In this document: positions 58,101 through 64,000 of the stretch, in pieces
Layout of the letters: each line of letters starts with the position of its first letter
Numbering within the stretch: the stretch's first letter is position 1
NCBI RefSeq assembly: GCF_000227135.1
Contig: NC_018245.1
Location: 312,628-376,627, forward strand
Direction of reading: 5' to 3'
Length of the DNA: 64,000 nucleotides
From: Leishmania donovani
Lineage: Eukaryota > Euglenozoa > Kinetoplastea > Trypanosomatida > Trypanosomatidae
Notes under the pieces: generated by a model
The model's input: only the letters and a program-made list of their open reading frames with translations
Told to the model about the DNA's origin: nothing
Databases searched by the model: none
Position numbers and translations under genes: made by a program

Positions 58101-58556
58101 CTCCCCAGCATTGCGCCGCTGGCGACCGACAACTTTGTGCGCCTGGCACGACGCCACTACTACGACCGGCTCACCTTCCACCGGGTCATTCCAGCCGCGA
58201 TTGTGCAAGGCGGATGCCCGCGAGGTGACGGGACCGGCGGCGAGAGCGCCTTCGCTGACGGGGCGCCGTTCAGCGACGAAGGGCTGACACTCTTTCCTTT
58301 CTTCTCCCACACGGCCAACCCGCTGTGCTGCTGGCTGTGCATGGCGAACGCGGGGCCCAACACGAACGGGTCGCAGTTCTTCTTCACCGTGCCCGGCGGC
58401 GAGGCGATGCCGTGGTTGGACGGGCACCACACCGTCTTCGGGTACGCCGTCGAGGGGCTTGACGTGGTGCGCGCCATGAGCATGGCAGCACGCGACGATG
58501 AGGACAAGCCGCTCTCGCCCATCATAATGGAGCGGGTGGATGTGCTGTCTGCCTAG
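55044..58556 (+). CDS. PPWD1: PPWD1-type WD40-cyclophilin
   Basis: A 1170-residue protein; human PPWD1, a spliceosome-associated peptidyl-prolyl isomerase, has about 646. Residues 111-189 open as in PPWD1: LYERSFLH, then a WD40-like blade (GALVATIDAAGVVRVWRKL). Further propeller-like segments run to ~900 with Ala/Thr-rich inserts. The C-terminal cyclophilin domain (about 1005-1170) is clear: TFHRVI, QGG, GTGGES, MANAGPNTNGSQFF and WLDGHHTVFG. The catalytic Arg (CypA Arg55) is Arg1047; the Gln63, Ala101, Asn102, Gln111, Phe113, Trp121 and His126 equivalents are kept, but Phe60 and Met61 become Ala1052 and Ile1053. The protein is probably nuclear, linked to splicing, which in this lineage means mainly trans-splicing. 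Its mRNA carries an overlapping upstream ORF. Confidence 0.87.
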   Translation: MASYGSSDEEDDDFSPVIPSAVIAASAVNAAAASTPTPIGTDTSSPALKRERKDESGAHLTPKASSSAAAPPSPSSPSAALVGNAAQRAAETPEVAWERYRRQQLPCAPLYERSFLHTSLQNAHDAFAAAASAPAHTVPPVAAQTVHDMCVHLDSLGALVATIDAAGVVRVWRKLPSGLFFIAELDKVFLPARSVAAAGHERRTCHYWAHAYTALQMLVFVCTEEEEVEVDHGNVRRMESNDNGSSSSAPAVQAPLSTVRVHMRQVNPITLTVEERDSFTFQAPVQRVASAAATVADTAQRRNDEGARWTPRTSLAYTRRPAFLTHQYTPHIAFFVTLPPSPATPGATGDGNGVVLCPCFASAMSAGSRSDHTAGAARSYVPARLSVANAIVACAQQGWELERTGTSACVVVDSAGVVDYCTIEAAAEAATTAATFPSTALGRRTLKVMAGLAAVPPTSREARVWRRWICFDRRQRTGFFSLIRDAQQALKARKEDENETAAGKAADAVAAADVQVLPAAVQLTPDGRHVLVWSFRFLRVAAASSQPASRIPSTERRYEVTVESCMHLLDFTAGVCIGRHTEPLGVFATSEDIVFGATAWADYVQLRGRALALRLHVEPSAAANNQFYVLVPELPLEQLLGVAAVSREAAEVAPAEVAGRVVHVYEVTLEAAAASSPSAAQSSATVRRLSHEPGEWEAIIRRGAEHPRHASHHDVGDVRKDRCYSGLATSQPTWGVLRLLSPNEYALTVNEESQARHEAHGCATATATAGVHPGLALCRAPLMLLRRAVTASQDLKNLVAASPVGAALGADARKHLFATPRAHVTTGGAASGEVLLLSSSADVSAAALLVYSSELPWGSAALGRVLSETAPPQTEEELTEEGRRLQEQLRQKSFVDALRELHHGRDDACGTLLLATVAPQSSSAAVALGGAGEAASTSPSTTADVAGSTSGGGVPPGKTTEAAATTSVRVDAARRAATVTDEEAAVRALLKDLTPPLSASSPPVALVHVRGYGSIRVHLLPSIAPLATDNFVRLARRHYYDRLTFHRVIPAAIVQGGCPRGDGTGGESAFADGAPFSDEGLTLFPFFSHTANPLCCWLCMANAGPNTNGSQFFFTVPGGEAMPWLDGHHTVFGYAVEGLDVVRAMSMAARDDEDKPLSPIIMERVDVLSA

Positions 58557-59101
58557 AAACAGCTGTCGCACGACGAGTAGAGTTGCGCTCAACTAAAAGC
58601 TCATTGTGCGCGCGTGCGTGTGCATGTGTGATCACGTCAGTATTGCCTGAGTCGGTATGCGATGTCGCACACGGGCGAATAACTCTAACACATGCGCGGG
58701 CACCTCTCACACGAAAAGAAGGCGACGTAAGAAGAGGGCAGCGGCTACCGACACAAGCAGACGTTGCGGTGCCGTCCTCACGCAGCCTCCGCCTCCCCCT
58801 CGTGAATGCGCAAGAGCCGCGCTGCTCGTCTTACCTTTATTGCTGTGGCGTCGCTTCATGTTTTGACGCTCTCCCCCTTGTACCGGATCTCCCTCTCACC
58901 CACATCCTCCCCTCTGTGCGCTTGCATCGAGCCTGCGTTGTAGAAGTTATACGCAAACATACAGCCGCTTATTCTCTTGCTGCTTCGCGCCCTTGCTCTG
59001 CCTTTGAACGCCCCAGCTGTGAGCCTCAGTGCAAGAATCCTCAACCACAAGCAAGCGCATCCACCCCAACACACGCACAGAGAGAAGGAGAGCGCGCCAC
59101 C
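58557..59101. other. intergenic region, 0.55 kb
   Basis: No gene. Ends with the Rab7 splice signal; an open frame running from 58583 into Rab7 has no ATG that fits a leader. Confidence 0.65.
58972..59016 (+). promoter_or_regulatory. predicted trans-splice acceptor, Rab7
   Basis: T/C-rich tract ending in CCCCAG (AG 59015-59016); 85-base leader without ATG. Confidence 0.7.
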
Positions 59102-59773
59102 ATGTCGATGAAGCGGCAGTTGCTGAAGATCATCATCCTGGGCGACAGCGGCGTCGGCAAGACGTCGCTCATGCATCAGTACGTGAACCACATATTTGAC
59201 AACCGCTACAAGGCAACCATCGGCGCTGACTTCCTTTCGAAGGACGTGGAGGTGAACGGGCGCGTGGTAACGCTGCAGATCTGGGACACAGCCGGGCAGG
59301 AGCGGTTCCAGTCGCTCGGCTCCGCCTTCTACCGTGGTGCAGACGCTTGCATCCTTGTCTTTGACGTGACGCAGCAGGAGTCTTTTGCGCATGTTGGCTC
59401 GTGGCTGGAGGAGTTCAGCATCCAGGCGGGCCGCCGTGACAGCGTGCTGGTGGGCAACAAGACGGACCTGGAGGATCGGCGCCAGGTGGCCAGTAAGACA
59501 GTGCAAGCGTGGTGCGCGAAGCAGAACGCGGAGGCCGCTAATGTGAACAACGGCGCAGGTGCCGGCGCGGGTGATAGTGCGGCGCCAGAGATGAAGTACT
59601 TCGAGACTTCCGCGAAGGATAACGCCGGCGTCGAGGAAGCCTTCATTGCTGTGGTACAGCTGGCGCTGGCCAGGAAGGCAACGGTTGAGGAGGCGACACC
59701 GATGCCGCAGACGGTGAACCTGAGCCAAGCCCAGCAGGAGCAGGCACCCAGTTCCTCCGCCTGCAGCTGCTAA
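59102..59773 (+). CDS. RAB7: Rab7 small GTPase
   Basis: A 223-residue Rab. All G boxes are intact: GDSGVGKT (14-21), the switch I segment YKATIGADF (36-44), WDTAGQERF (61-69), NKTD (119-122) and TSAK (169-172). The N-terminus LLKIIILGDSGVGKTSLM, IGADFLSKDV and the SLGSAFYRGAD stretch identify Rab7 rather than other Rabs. The last residues are Cys-Ser-Cys, the double geranylgeranylation site. Rab7 directs late endosome to lysosome (here multivesicular-tubule lysosome) and autophagosome fusion. Oddity: an Ala/Gly/Asn-rich insertion (about 143-164) lies between NKTD and TSAK, where human Rab7 is shorter. Start fixed by the first ATG after the splice site. Confidence 0.95.
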   Translation: MSMKRQLLKIIILGDSGVGKTSLMHQYVNHIFDNRYKATIGADFLSKDVEVNGRVVTLQIWDTAGQERFQSLGSAFYRGADACILVFDVTQQESFAHVGSWLEEFSIQAGRRDSVLVGNKTDLEDRRQVASKTVQAWCAKQNAEAANVNNGAGAGAGDSAAPEMKYFETSAKDNAGVEEAFIAVVQLALARKATVEEATPMPQTVNLSQAQQEQAPSSSACSC

Positions 59774-60094
59774 GACTCACGAGCAGACAAAGAGACGGAG
59801 AGGGGTCGTGGCGCACGGACACCCCTGCTGCACGTGTGGGGCAGCTGAGCGTGCGTGAAAGGCTGTCCCTTCCCCTCTCCTGCAGCCCCTTTACACGTTT
59901 CTGTCTGCCTGCGCGGCAGCTTTTCCGGTAGTCTCGGACGGCGTGGATGCCGAACCTATCCTTTCCAGCACCGCGTGGGTGTGGTCACTTTTTTTTGGTT
60001 GGGGGAGGGAAAGGGAGGAGAGGAGGCGCTGTTTTCGTCTCGCTCGCCGCCCTCACTCCCTCGGTATCTCTCTCCTTGCTATGTATGCTTGTTG

Positions 60095-60104
60095 CCCCCC
60101 CCCC
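60095..60104. repeat. C10 homopolymer followed by AG
   Basis: Ten C, then AG at 60105-60106, in a C/T-rich block; resembles a splice acceptor with no gene directly after it. Confidence 0.85.
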
Positions 60105-60710
60105 AGCCACGACCACCTTCCTTTACTTTCTCCTTCGAGCCGCCGTGCCCGTTTCCTTTCTGAGTTTGCCCCTCTCACCACTCCTCCTTCGCCCCTGCCC
60201 CCTCCTCTCCTGCACGGCTCTTTGCATCGCCAGCACCACCAACAGCTCGAACTGTGCCGCTCCGCTCGTAAAAGGCGACGCGAGCGAAACGACGTTGCCC
60301 AAGCGGCAGAAGACGAGGCGGGGGTAGGAGGCGAGACACGAATAAAAAGACGGAGCGATGAGTGAGCGAGTGGCGCGAACGTGTTTTTGCTTTCTTCGTG
60401 GCTTAGCCTTGCGGAAGGGTCACTGCTATTGTTGATGCGTTTTCCTCGTGGTTGTCGAGTGTTGGGGGTGAGCCTGGTTGGCGAGGCTAGGTGCCGGTGC
60501 ACCTCGGCGTCTGTGTTGCGTGCGTTTCTGTATGGGTGGAGTGGGGGGCTACTGCTGGTGGTCTTTGTTGCGGCGATGCCGATGCGGAGGGTGCGCTATC
60601 TGTAGTGGTCGTGGATAGATGCAACGAGGAAGAGGAGAGGGGTAGGGTGCAAAGACATTCATCGACAGGTGTGTGCATACGGCCGTAACGATTGCCTTGA
60701 TGCGTGCTCT

Positions 60711-60721
60711 CCCCCCCCCCC
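60711..60721. repeat. C11 homopolymer
   Basis: Eleven C in the Rab7-ALG1 interval. Confidence 0.9.
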
Positions 60722-61612
60722 TATCCCGTCCCCCTTTGCCGCGTCCTTCACTGCCACGGCCACCTCACATGCTTCAACACGCACGGGCCCGCTGCGCTCG
60801 TTGTTCCACCTCCAGTGAATTGCTTGCTTTGTGGTTCTTTATGCTTGACGTGCTGCGACTTACGTGTATTCCTCCCCTCTCCTTTCATTCCTCCTTCCTT
60901 CCGAATATGCGTTGATTGGCATGGGTGTGCGTTTGCGTGTGTGTGTGTGTGCGCGGTGAACTGTGTCTCCTCGCGTCCTCGTTGATCGCCGCCCCGCCCG
61001 CTCCTCCTCCTCCGCATCCATTTTTTTCTTCAAAAAAGCCCCCGAATGCAGCCCTCAGACTCGCCCCCACCCCCTCGGATCACTATATCCGCACCTCTCA
61101 CACTCATGTATCGACATTGTGTCTTTCTGCCGCCGTCGGTGAGCGAAGCAACCCATGAGAAAAAGGACGCCGTCCACCCCTTCTCCCACTTCCACCCACA
61201 CCCACATGCTCGCACCTCTCCAAGAAAGCGGCCTCTGTCCCTCGCATGTCGGTGTGTCGGGTGGGAGCTGAGTGGGTAGGTGCTGATGCCCGCATCGCGC
61301 TCTCGCGTCGTCAACCAACAGCTTCCTCTCGCTTCCTCACTTGCTGACGTTCTCGGCCTCTCTTTCCTTTCGAACACGCGCACGCGCACAGAAGAAGCAA
61401 CGAAAGTGAGAAGCACGCCCGTGTACGCGTCGAGGAAGCGGAAAGGACAGGGCGCCGGCGTTCACGTCACTGCGGAGGTCGGAGGCAGCGTGAACAAGAC
61501 GCCGACGGCTGCCGTCTTTGCTTCCCCTTGGTTTGCGCTGCAGTTTCTGTGTATGTGGAGGGGAGCACACTGCACCTCCCCCCCCCCACCTCCCTCACAG
61601 CACACACACATG

Positions 61613-61632
61613 CACACACACACACACACACA
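61613..61632. repeat. (CA)10 microsatellite
   Basis: Perfect CA run in the Rab7-ALG1 interval. Confidence 0.9.
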
Positions 61633-62011
61633 TACACTTAGCTTCCTCTGCTCACTGTGCTGTGGCTGTTGTGGTTGTTGTGGCTCCTGCTGTGGGGCGG
61701 AGGAGTGCACGTAGAAGGCGCACGAATCTTAGCGGTTCTGGCCTGCCTCCCCCCACCCCACACACACACTTGCACCGCCGTATTACACTCTCGCACCCAA
61801 TCGCAAAGTCTCACTCGGCTACGCACTCTTCCTGCTTCACTCTAATCTCACCTGAAACATACACACAAGGAAATCAAAACAGCTGCACTCGTGGTCTTTT
61901 CTCTCTCCCTCTCACCCTTGAATTTCGTGGCCGCGTGCTCGCGCGTTGTGCGCCTCACTCTCCCTTCCCTAATACACCCACGCACGGAAAGAGCGTCGTC
62001 GTCGTTACCGC

Positions 62012-62026
62012 TGCCGCCTCTTTTAG
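62012..62026 (+). promoter_or_regulatory. predicted trans-splice acceptor, ALG1
   Basis: GCCGCCTCTTTTAG with AG 62025-62026; 73-base leader without ATG. Confidence 0.6.
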
Positions 62027-62099
62027 AAGCGCCCCTGTCTGTGCCTGTGTGTGTCCGTGTTGCTCTCGACTCCGCTTCTTCGGTCTTTCTATTTGCATA

Positions 62100-64000
62100 A
62101 TGTTTCAATATGAAGACCTCGTGTGGCTCATCAGCTTCCCGCTGGCGTGCGCCATCATGCTGTGGTTCTCGCTTGATTTAGCCGTTCTGGTGCGAGTCGG
62201 CGGTGGCCGGCGAAGACGTGCCAACGCGCGTCGCGCGATCGAAAGGCTTATCACGAGCAGTCCGGTCTTGACGACTGCGTCCGTGGTACAGTCACCGTCG
62301 CCCGTCTCTACCCCCGAAACCGATCGCCCCTCTCGGCGACGTAGCAGCAGTGCCTCGCCAGAGCACGCGTGCATGGACGGACTCGGTAGCAGCAGCGGCA
62401 ACGAGGAGGGGCATGGGGTGAAGCACCGCGCGGCATCGGCAGGAGCTGCCGGCACCCCAACAGCAGGAACAATCCCATGCCACCAACAGCGTGTGCGGCA
62501 GGTGGTTGTCCCCGCGGCGTTCCGCATTGCTACACGGGCTGTGGTGCGCCGTGCCGTTGTTCTCGTCGGCGGCGACTTTGCGCGATCACCGCGGATGCAG
62601 TACCACGCGGCGAGTCTGGCGCGCAGCGGTCTCTTCGACGAGGTGCTGCTGGTCGGGCTTGATTACGGAAATCAGCTTAGCGAGGACCTTCTCATGAGTG
62701 GGGAGCCGCAACCGGAGCGCTTCGTCAGCTGGGATGGCCCGGCAACGCCGAAAGGGATGGAGCACGCAGTGTTCGACGTGCAAGCTCGACTCGAATCGCC
62801 AGAGCCTCGACCAGGTTGTGGCTGCATTGTGTCAACGCAGTACTTGATAGCACCCCCGTCGCCTCCTGAGTGGTTGCAGACGGTGTTCCCCTTGATCCAC
62901 TTGCACTGGGTTGTGTGCACACTCTACCGCGTCGTGACGCTCACCGGTCTCTTTTTCTTTCAAACCATGTGCGCCACAGCCACCCGAATCAACGAGCATG
63001 GACAACTCCTAGTCACGGACCTCATCCTCATCCAGACGCCGCCGGCGGTCCCCTTCGTCCTCCTCGTGAAGTATCTCGTGTGCCCCTTGGCGTTCGTGTA
63101 CAACATGCTTCTCTACTACGGCGTGGTGGTGCCGGCCGCCTGGATGAACCCCAGTGCGATGCGGGACGTCCGGCAGCAATGTAAGTTGCAGTCGCTACGC
63201 TTCACCGACGCCATGGAGCGCTCAGACGACGGTCGACGACGCCCCTTAGCGATCTTGCACGGACTCGCGCATGCCTCGCTTTCGGGGAAGCGCAGGTGGG
63301 TATTCTACCCCGCCATCGTGGTGGACTGGCACAACTTTGGCCACACAATCCTGGCGCAGAACCAGCGGCCCACCGCGGCGGTAAAGGTGTACAAACTGCT
63401 TGAGATGCACATGTGCGCCGGCCATGTCAATGTGACAGTGAGTCAGGCGATGCGCCGCGCTCTGGAGCATGCCTACCCGTGGCTGAGGTCTGAGTCTGCC
63501 ATCACAACGGCTGCAGCTGTGCAGCCCCACTGTAGCGCCTCGGCAGCTGCCTCCGCAAGCTTGCAGTCCGAGGGTGCACCGTCAGTAGCAGCGGTGTCGC
63601 CGAGCGCAGTGACAGTGCTGTACGACGTGGCGCCCTCTTTTTTCCGTCCTGTGCAGCGCAGCCGGTGTGTGCGGGATGTCTTGGAGCGCCTGCTGCTGCG
63701 GCACCGCGCCGTCAACCCGTCTCCCCCTCTCGCATCCGCTTTTCCTCTCGCGAAGGACGCCGGCAACGGCGCCGCGTACGCCCTTGTAAGCAAGGCGGAC
63801 CTAGAAGAGATGGGGTGGGGCATCGCGGGGCCGCCAGCGTGGGTGTACGCGGACGCCGCGGCAGAGTCGGTAGCCGCCTCCGCCCTCGCCACCCCGGCAG
63901 CCGCGCCAGCGACGATGGCGGCGGTTTCACGGCGAGGCATCATGGTTGTCGGGTCGACGAGCTGGACAGAGGACGACGACTACTCGATGCTCATTCAAGC
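62100..64000 (+). CDS. ALG1: ALG1 beta-1,4-mannosyltransferase, 3'-truncated by window edge
   Basis: The frame is open from ATG 62100 to the last base (633 codons so far), so the C-terminus is missing. ALG1 adds the first mannose to GlcNAc2-PP-dolichol on the cytosolic ER face, starting the N-glycan core. Evidence: an N-terminal anchor (WLISFPLACAIMLWFSLDLAVLV), VLVGGDFARSPRMQYHAASLA (residue ~152 on) matching the GT33 N-terminal motif, LILIQTPPAVP (about 308-318) matching LQNPPGLP, VVDWHNFGHTIL around Trp410 matching DWHNYGYSI, VTVLYDVAPSFF matching VYDKPASFF, and GSTSWTEDDDYSML at the edge matching SSTSWTEDEDF. It is longer than usual: ~90 residues, with a hydrophobic stretch, separate QTPP from DWHN, and Ser/Ala-rich segments lie at ~65-130 and ~470-500. 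Confidence 0.93.
   Translation, partial: MFQYEDLVWLISFPLACAIMLWFSLDLAVLVRVGGGRRRRANARRAIERLITSSPVLTTASVVQSPSPVSTPETDRPSRRRSSSASPEHACMDGLGSSSGNEEGHGVKHRAASAGAAGTPTAGTIPCHQQRVRQVVVPAAFRIATRAVVRRAVVLVGGDFARSPRMQYHAASLARSGLFDEVLLVGLDYGNQLSEDLLMSGEPQPERFVSWDGPATPKGMEHAVFDVQARLESPEPRPGCGCIVSTQYLIAPPSPPEWLQTVFPLIHLHWVVCTLYRVVTLTGLFFFQTMCATATRINEHGQLLVTDLILIQTPPAVPFVLLVKYLVCPLAFVYNMLLYYGVVVPAAWMNPSAMRDVRQQCKLQSLRFTDAMERSDDGRRRPLAILHGLAHASLSGKRRWVFYPAIVVDWHNFGHTILAQNQRPTAAVKVYKLLEMHMCAGHVNVTVSQAMRRALEHAYPWLRSESAITTAAAVQPHCSASAAASASLQSEGAPSVAAVSPSAVTVLYDVAPSFFRPVQRSRCVRDVLERLLLRHRAVNPSPPLASAFPLAKDAGNGAAYALVSKADLEEMGWGIAGPPAWVYADAAAESVAASALATPAAAPATMAAVSRRGIMVVGSTSWTEDDDYSMLIQ

Larger units (their letters stand above)
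59774..62099. other. longest intergenic region, 2.3 kb
   Basis: No credible protein gene: the best ATG frame (about 61286-61714) is Cys/His-rich translation of repeats. Holds C10-AG (60095-60106), C11 (60711-60721), GT-rich 60935-60952, (CA)10 (61613-61632) and several C/T tracts, ending in the ALG1 acceptor. More than one potential splice site is present; nothing more can be supported. Confidence 0.55.
1..64000 (+). other. part of one directional (polycistronic) gene cluster
   Basis: All fifteen supported genes read on the + strand with no strand switch. No promoter-like element or tRNA was recognised by eye. In trypanosomatids such clusters are transcribed as one precursor and resolved by spliced-leader trans-splicing and polyadenylation; a pyrimidine tract followed by AG precedes every gene whose start is inside the window, which fits that mode. 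Neighbouring genes have unrelated functions, so adjacency should not be read as an operon. Confidence 0.85.

Noticed and set aside
61280..61714. 144-codon frame upstream of ALG1
   Set aside because: Ends in translated CA repeats and a Cys-Gly-Cys run; no orthologous features visible.
2155..62099. SIDER-type retroposon remnants in the intergenic regions
   Set aside because: Leishmania 3' UTRs often carry them, but I could not recognise the signature by eye; a search with SIDER1/SIDER2 consensus would decide.
1..64000. tRNA, rRNA, snoRNA, CRISPR, insertion sequences or bacterial promoters
   Set aside because: No cloverleaf, repeat-spacer array, transposase or operon structure was seen; the simple repeats are eukaryotic microsatellites.

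Overview
The window looks like nuclear DNA of a trypanosomatid, most probably Leishmania or a close relative. All fifteen supported genes lie on the + strand, no gene shows an intron, and genes are separated by 0.5-2.3 kb of GC-rich, pyrimidine-rich DNA full of (GT)n/(CA)n microsatellites. Each start codon is preceded by a pyrimidine tract followed by an AG, as expected for spliced-leader trans-splicing of a polycistronic transcript. Proteins carry long Ala/Ser/Gly/Gln-rich insertions, and there are two adjacent RPB5-type genes, a kinetoplastid trait. From memory, a choline/ethanolamine phosphotransferase gene and Rab7 lie on chromosome 18 in L. major; I could not check this synteny.

Layout. 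1-1035: 3' end of an unrecognised gene. 1864-2154: small U1-type zinc-finger protein. 3884-9112: large protein with two copies of a FAZ1-like domain, a LysM-like segment and a PDZ-like domain. 10260-10979 and 11638-12666: two RNA polymerase RPB5 paralogues. 13479-14399: mitochondrial ribosomal protein uS8m. 15896-17128: choline/ethanolamine phosphotransferase. 18446-26431: GCN1. 26990-29818: PWP2. 31078-37218: 2046-residue protein in which I see a dispersed 14-3-3-like fold. 38778-47411: 2877-residue LisH / acidic / beta-propeller-like protein. 48979-51594: protein with an acyl-CoA-binding-protein fold split by an insertion. 52299-53903: N-terminally membrane-anchored protein whose body matches the adaptor mu-homology domain. 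55044-58556: PPWD1-type WD40-cyclophilin. 59102-59773: Rab7. 62100-64000: ALG1, cut by the window end.

The genes do not form a pathway: they serve transcription, translation, ribosome assembly, lipid and glycan synthesis and membrane traffic, as is normal for kinetoplastid directional clusters. The points most worth a second look are three cryptic domain assignments (membrane-anchored mu-homology protein, split 14-3-3-like giant, split ACBP), the reciprocal divergence of the two RPB5 genes, and an upstream ORF that no trans-splice choice can remove from the PPWD1-type mRNA. Domain calls were made by eye against remembered family sequences; no search was run.
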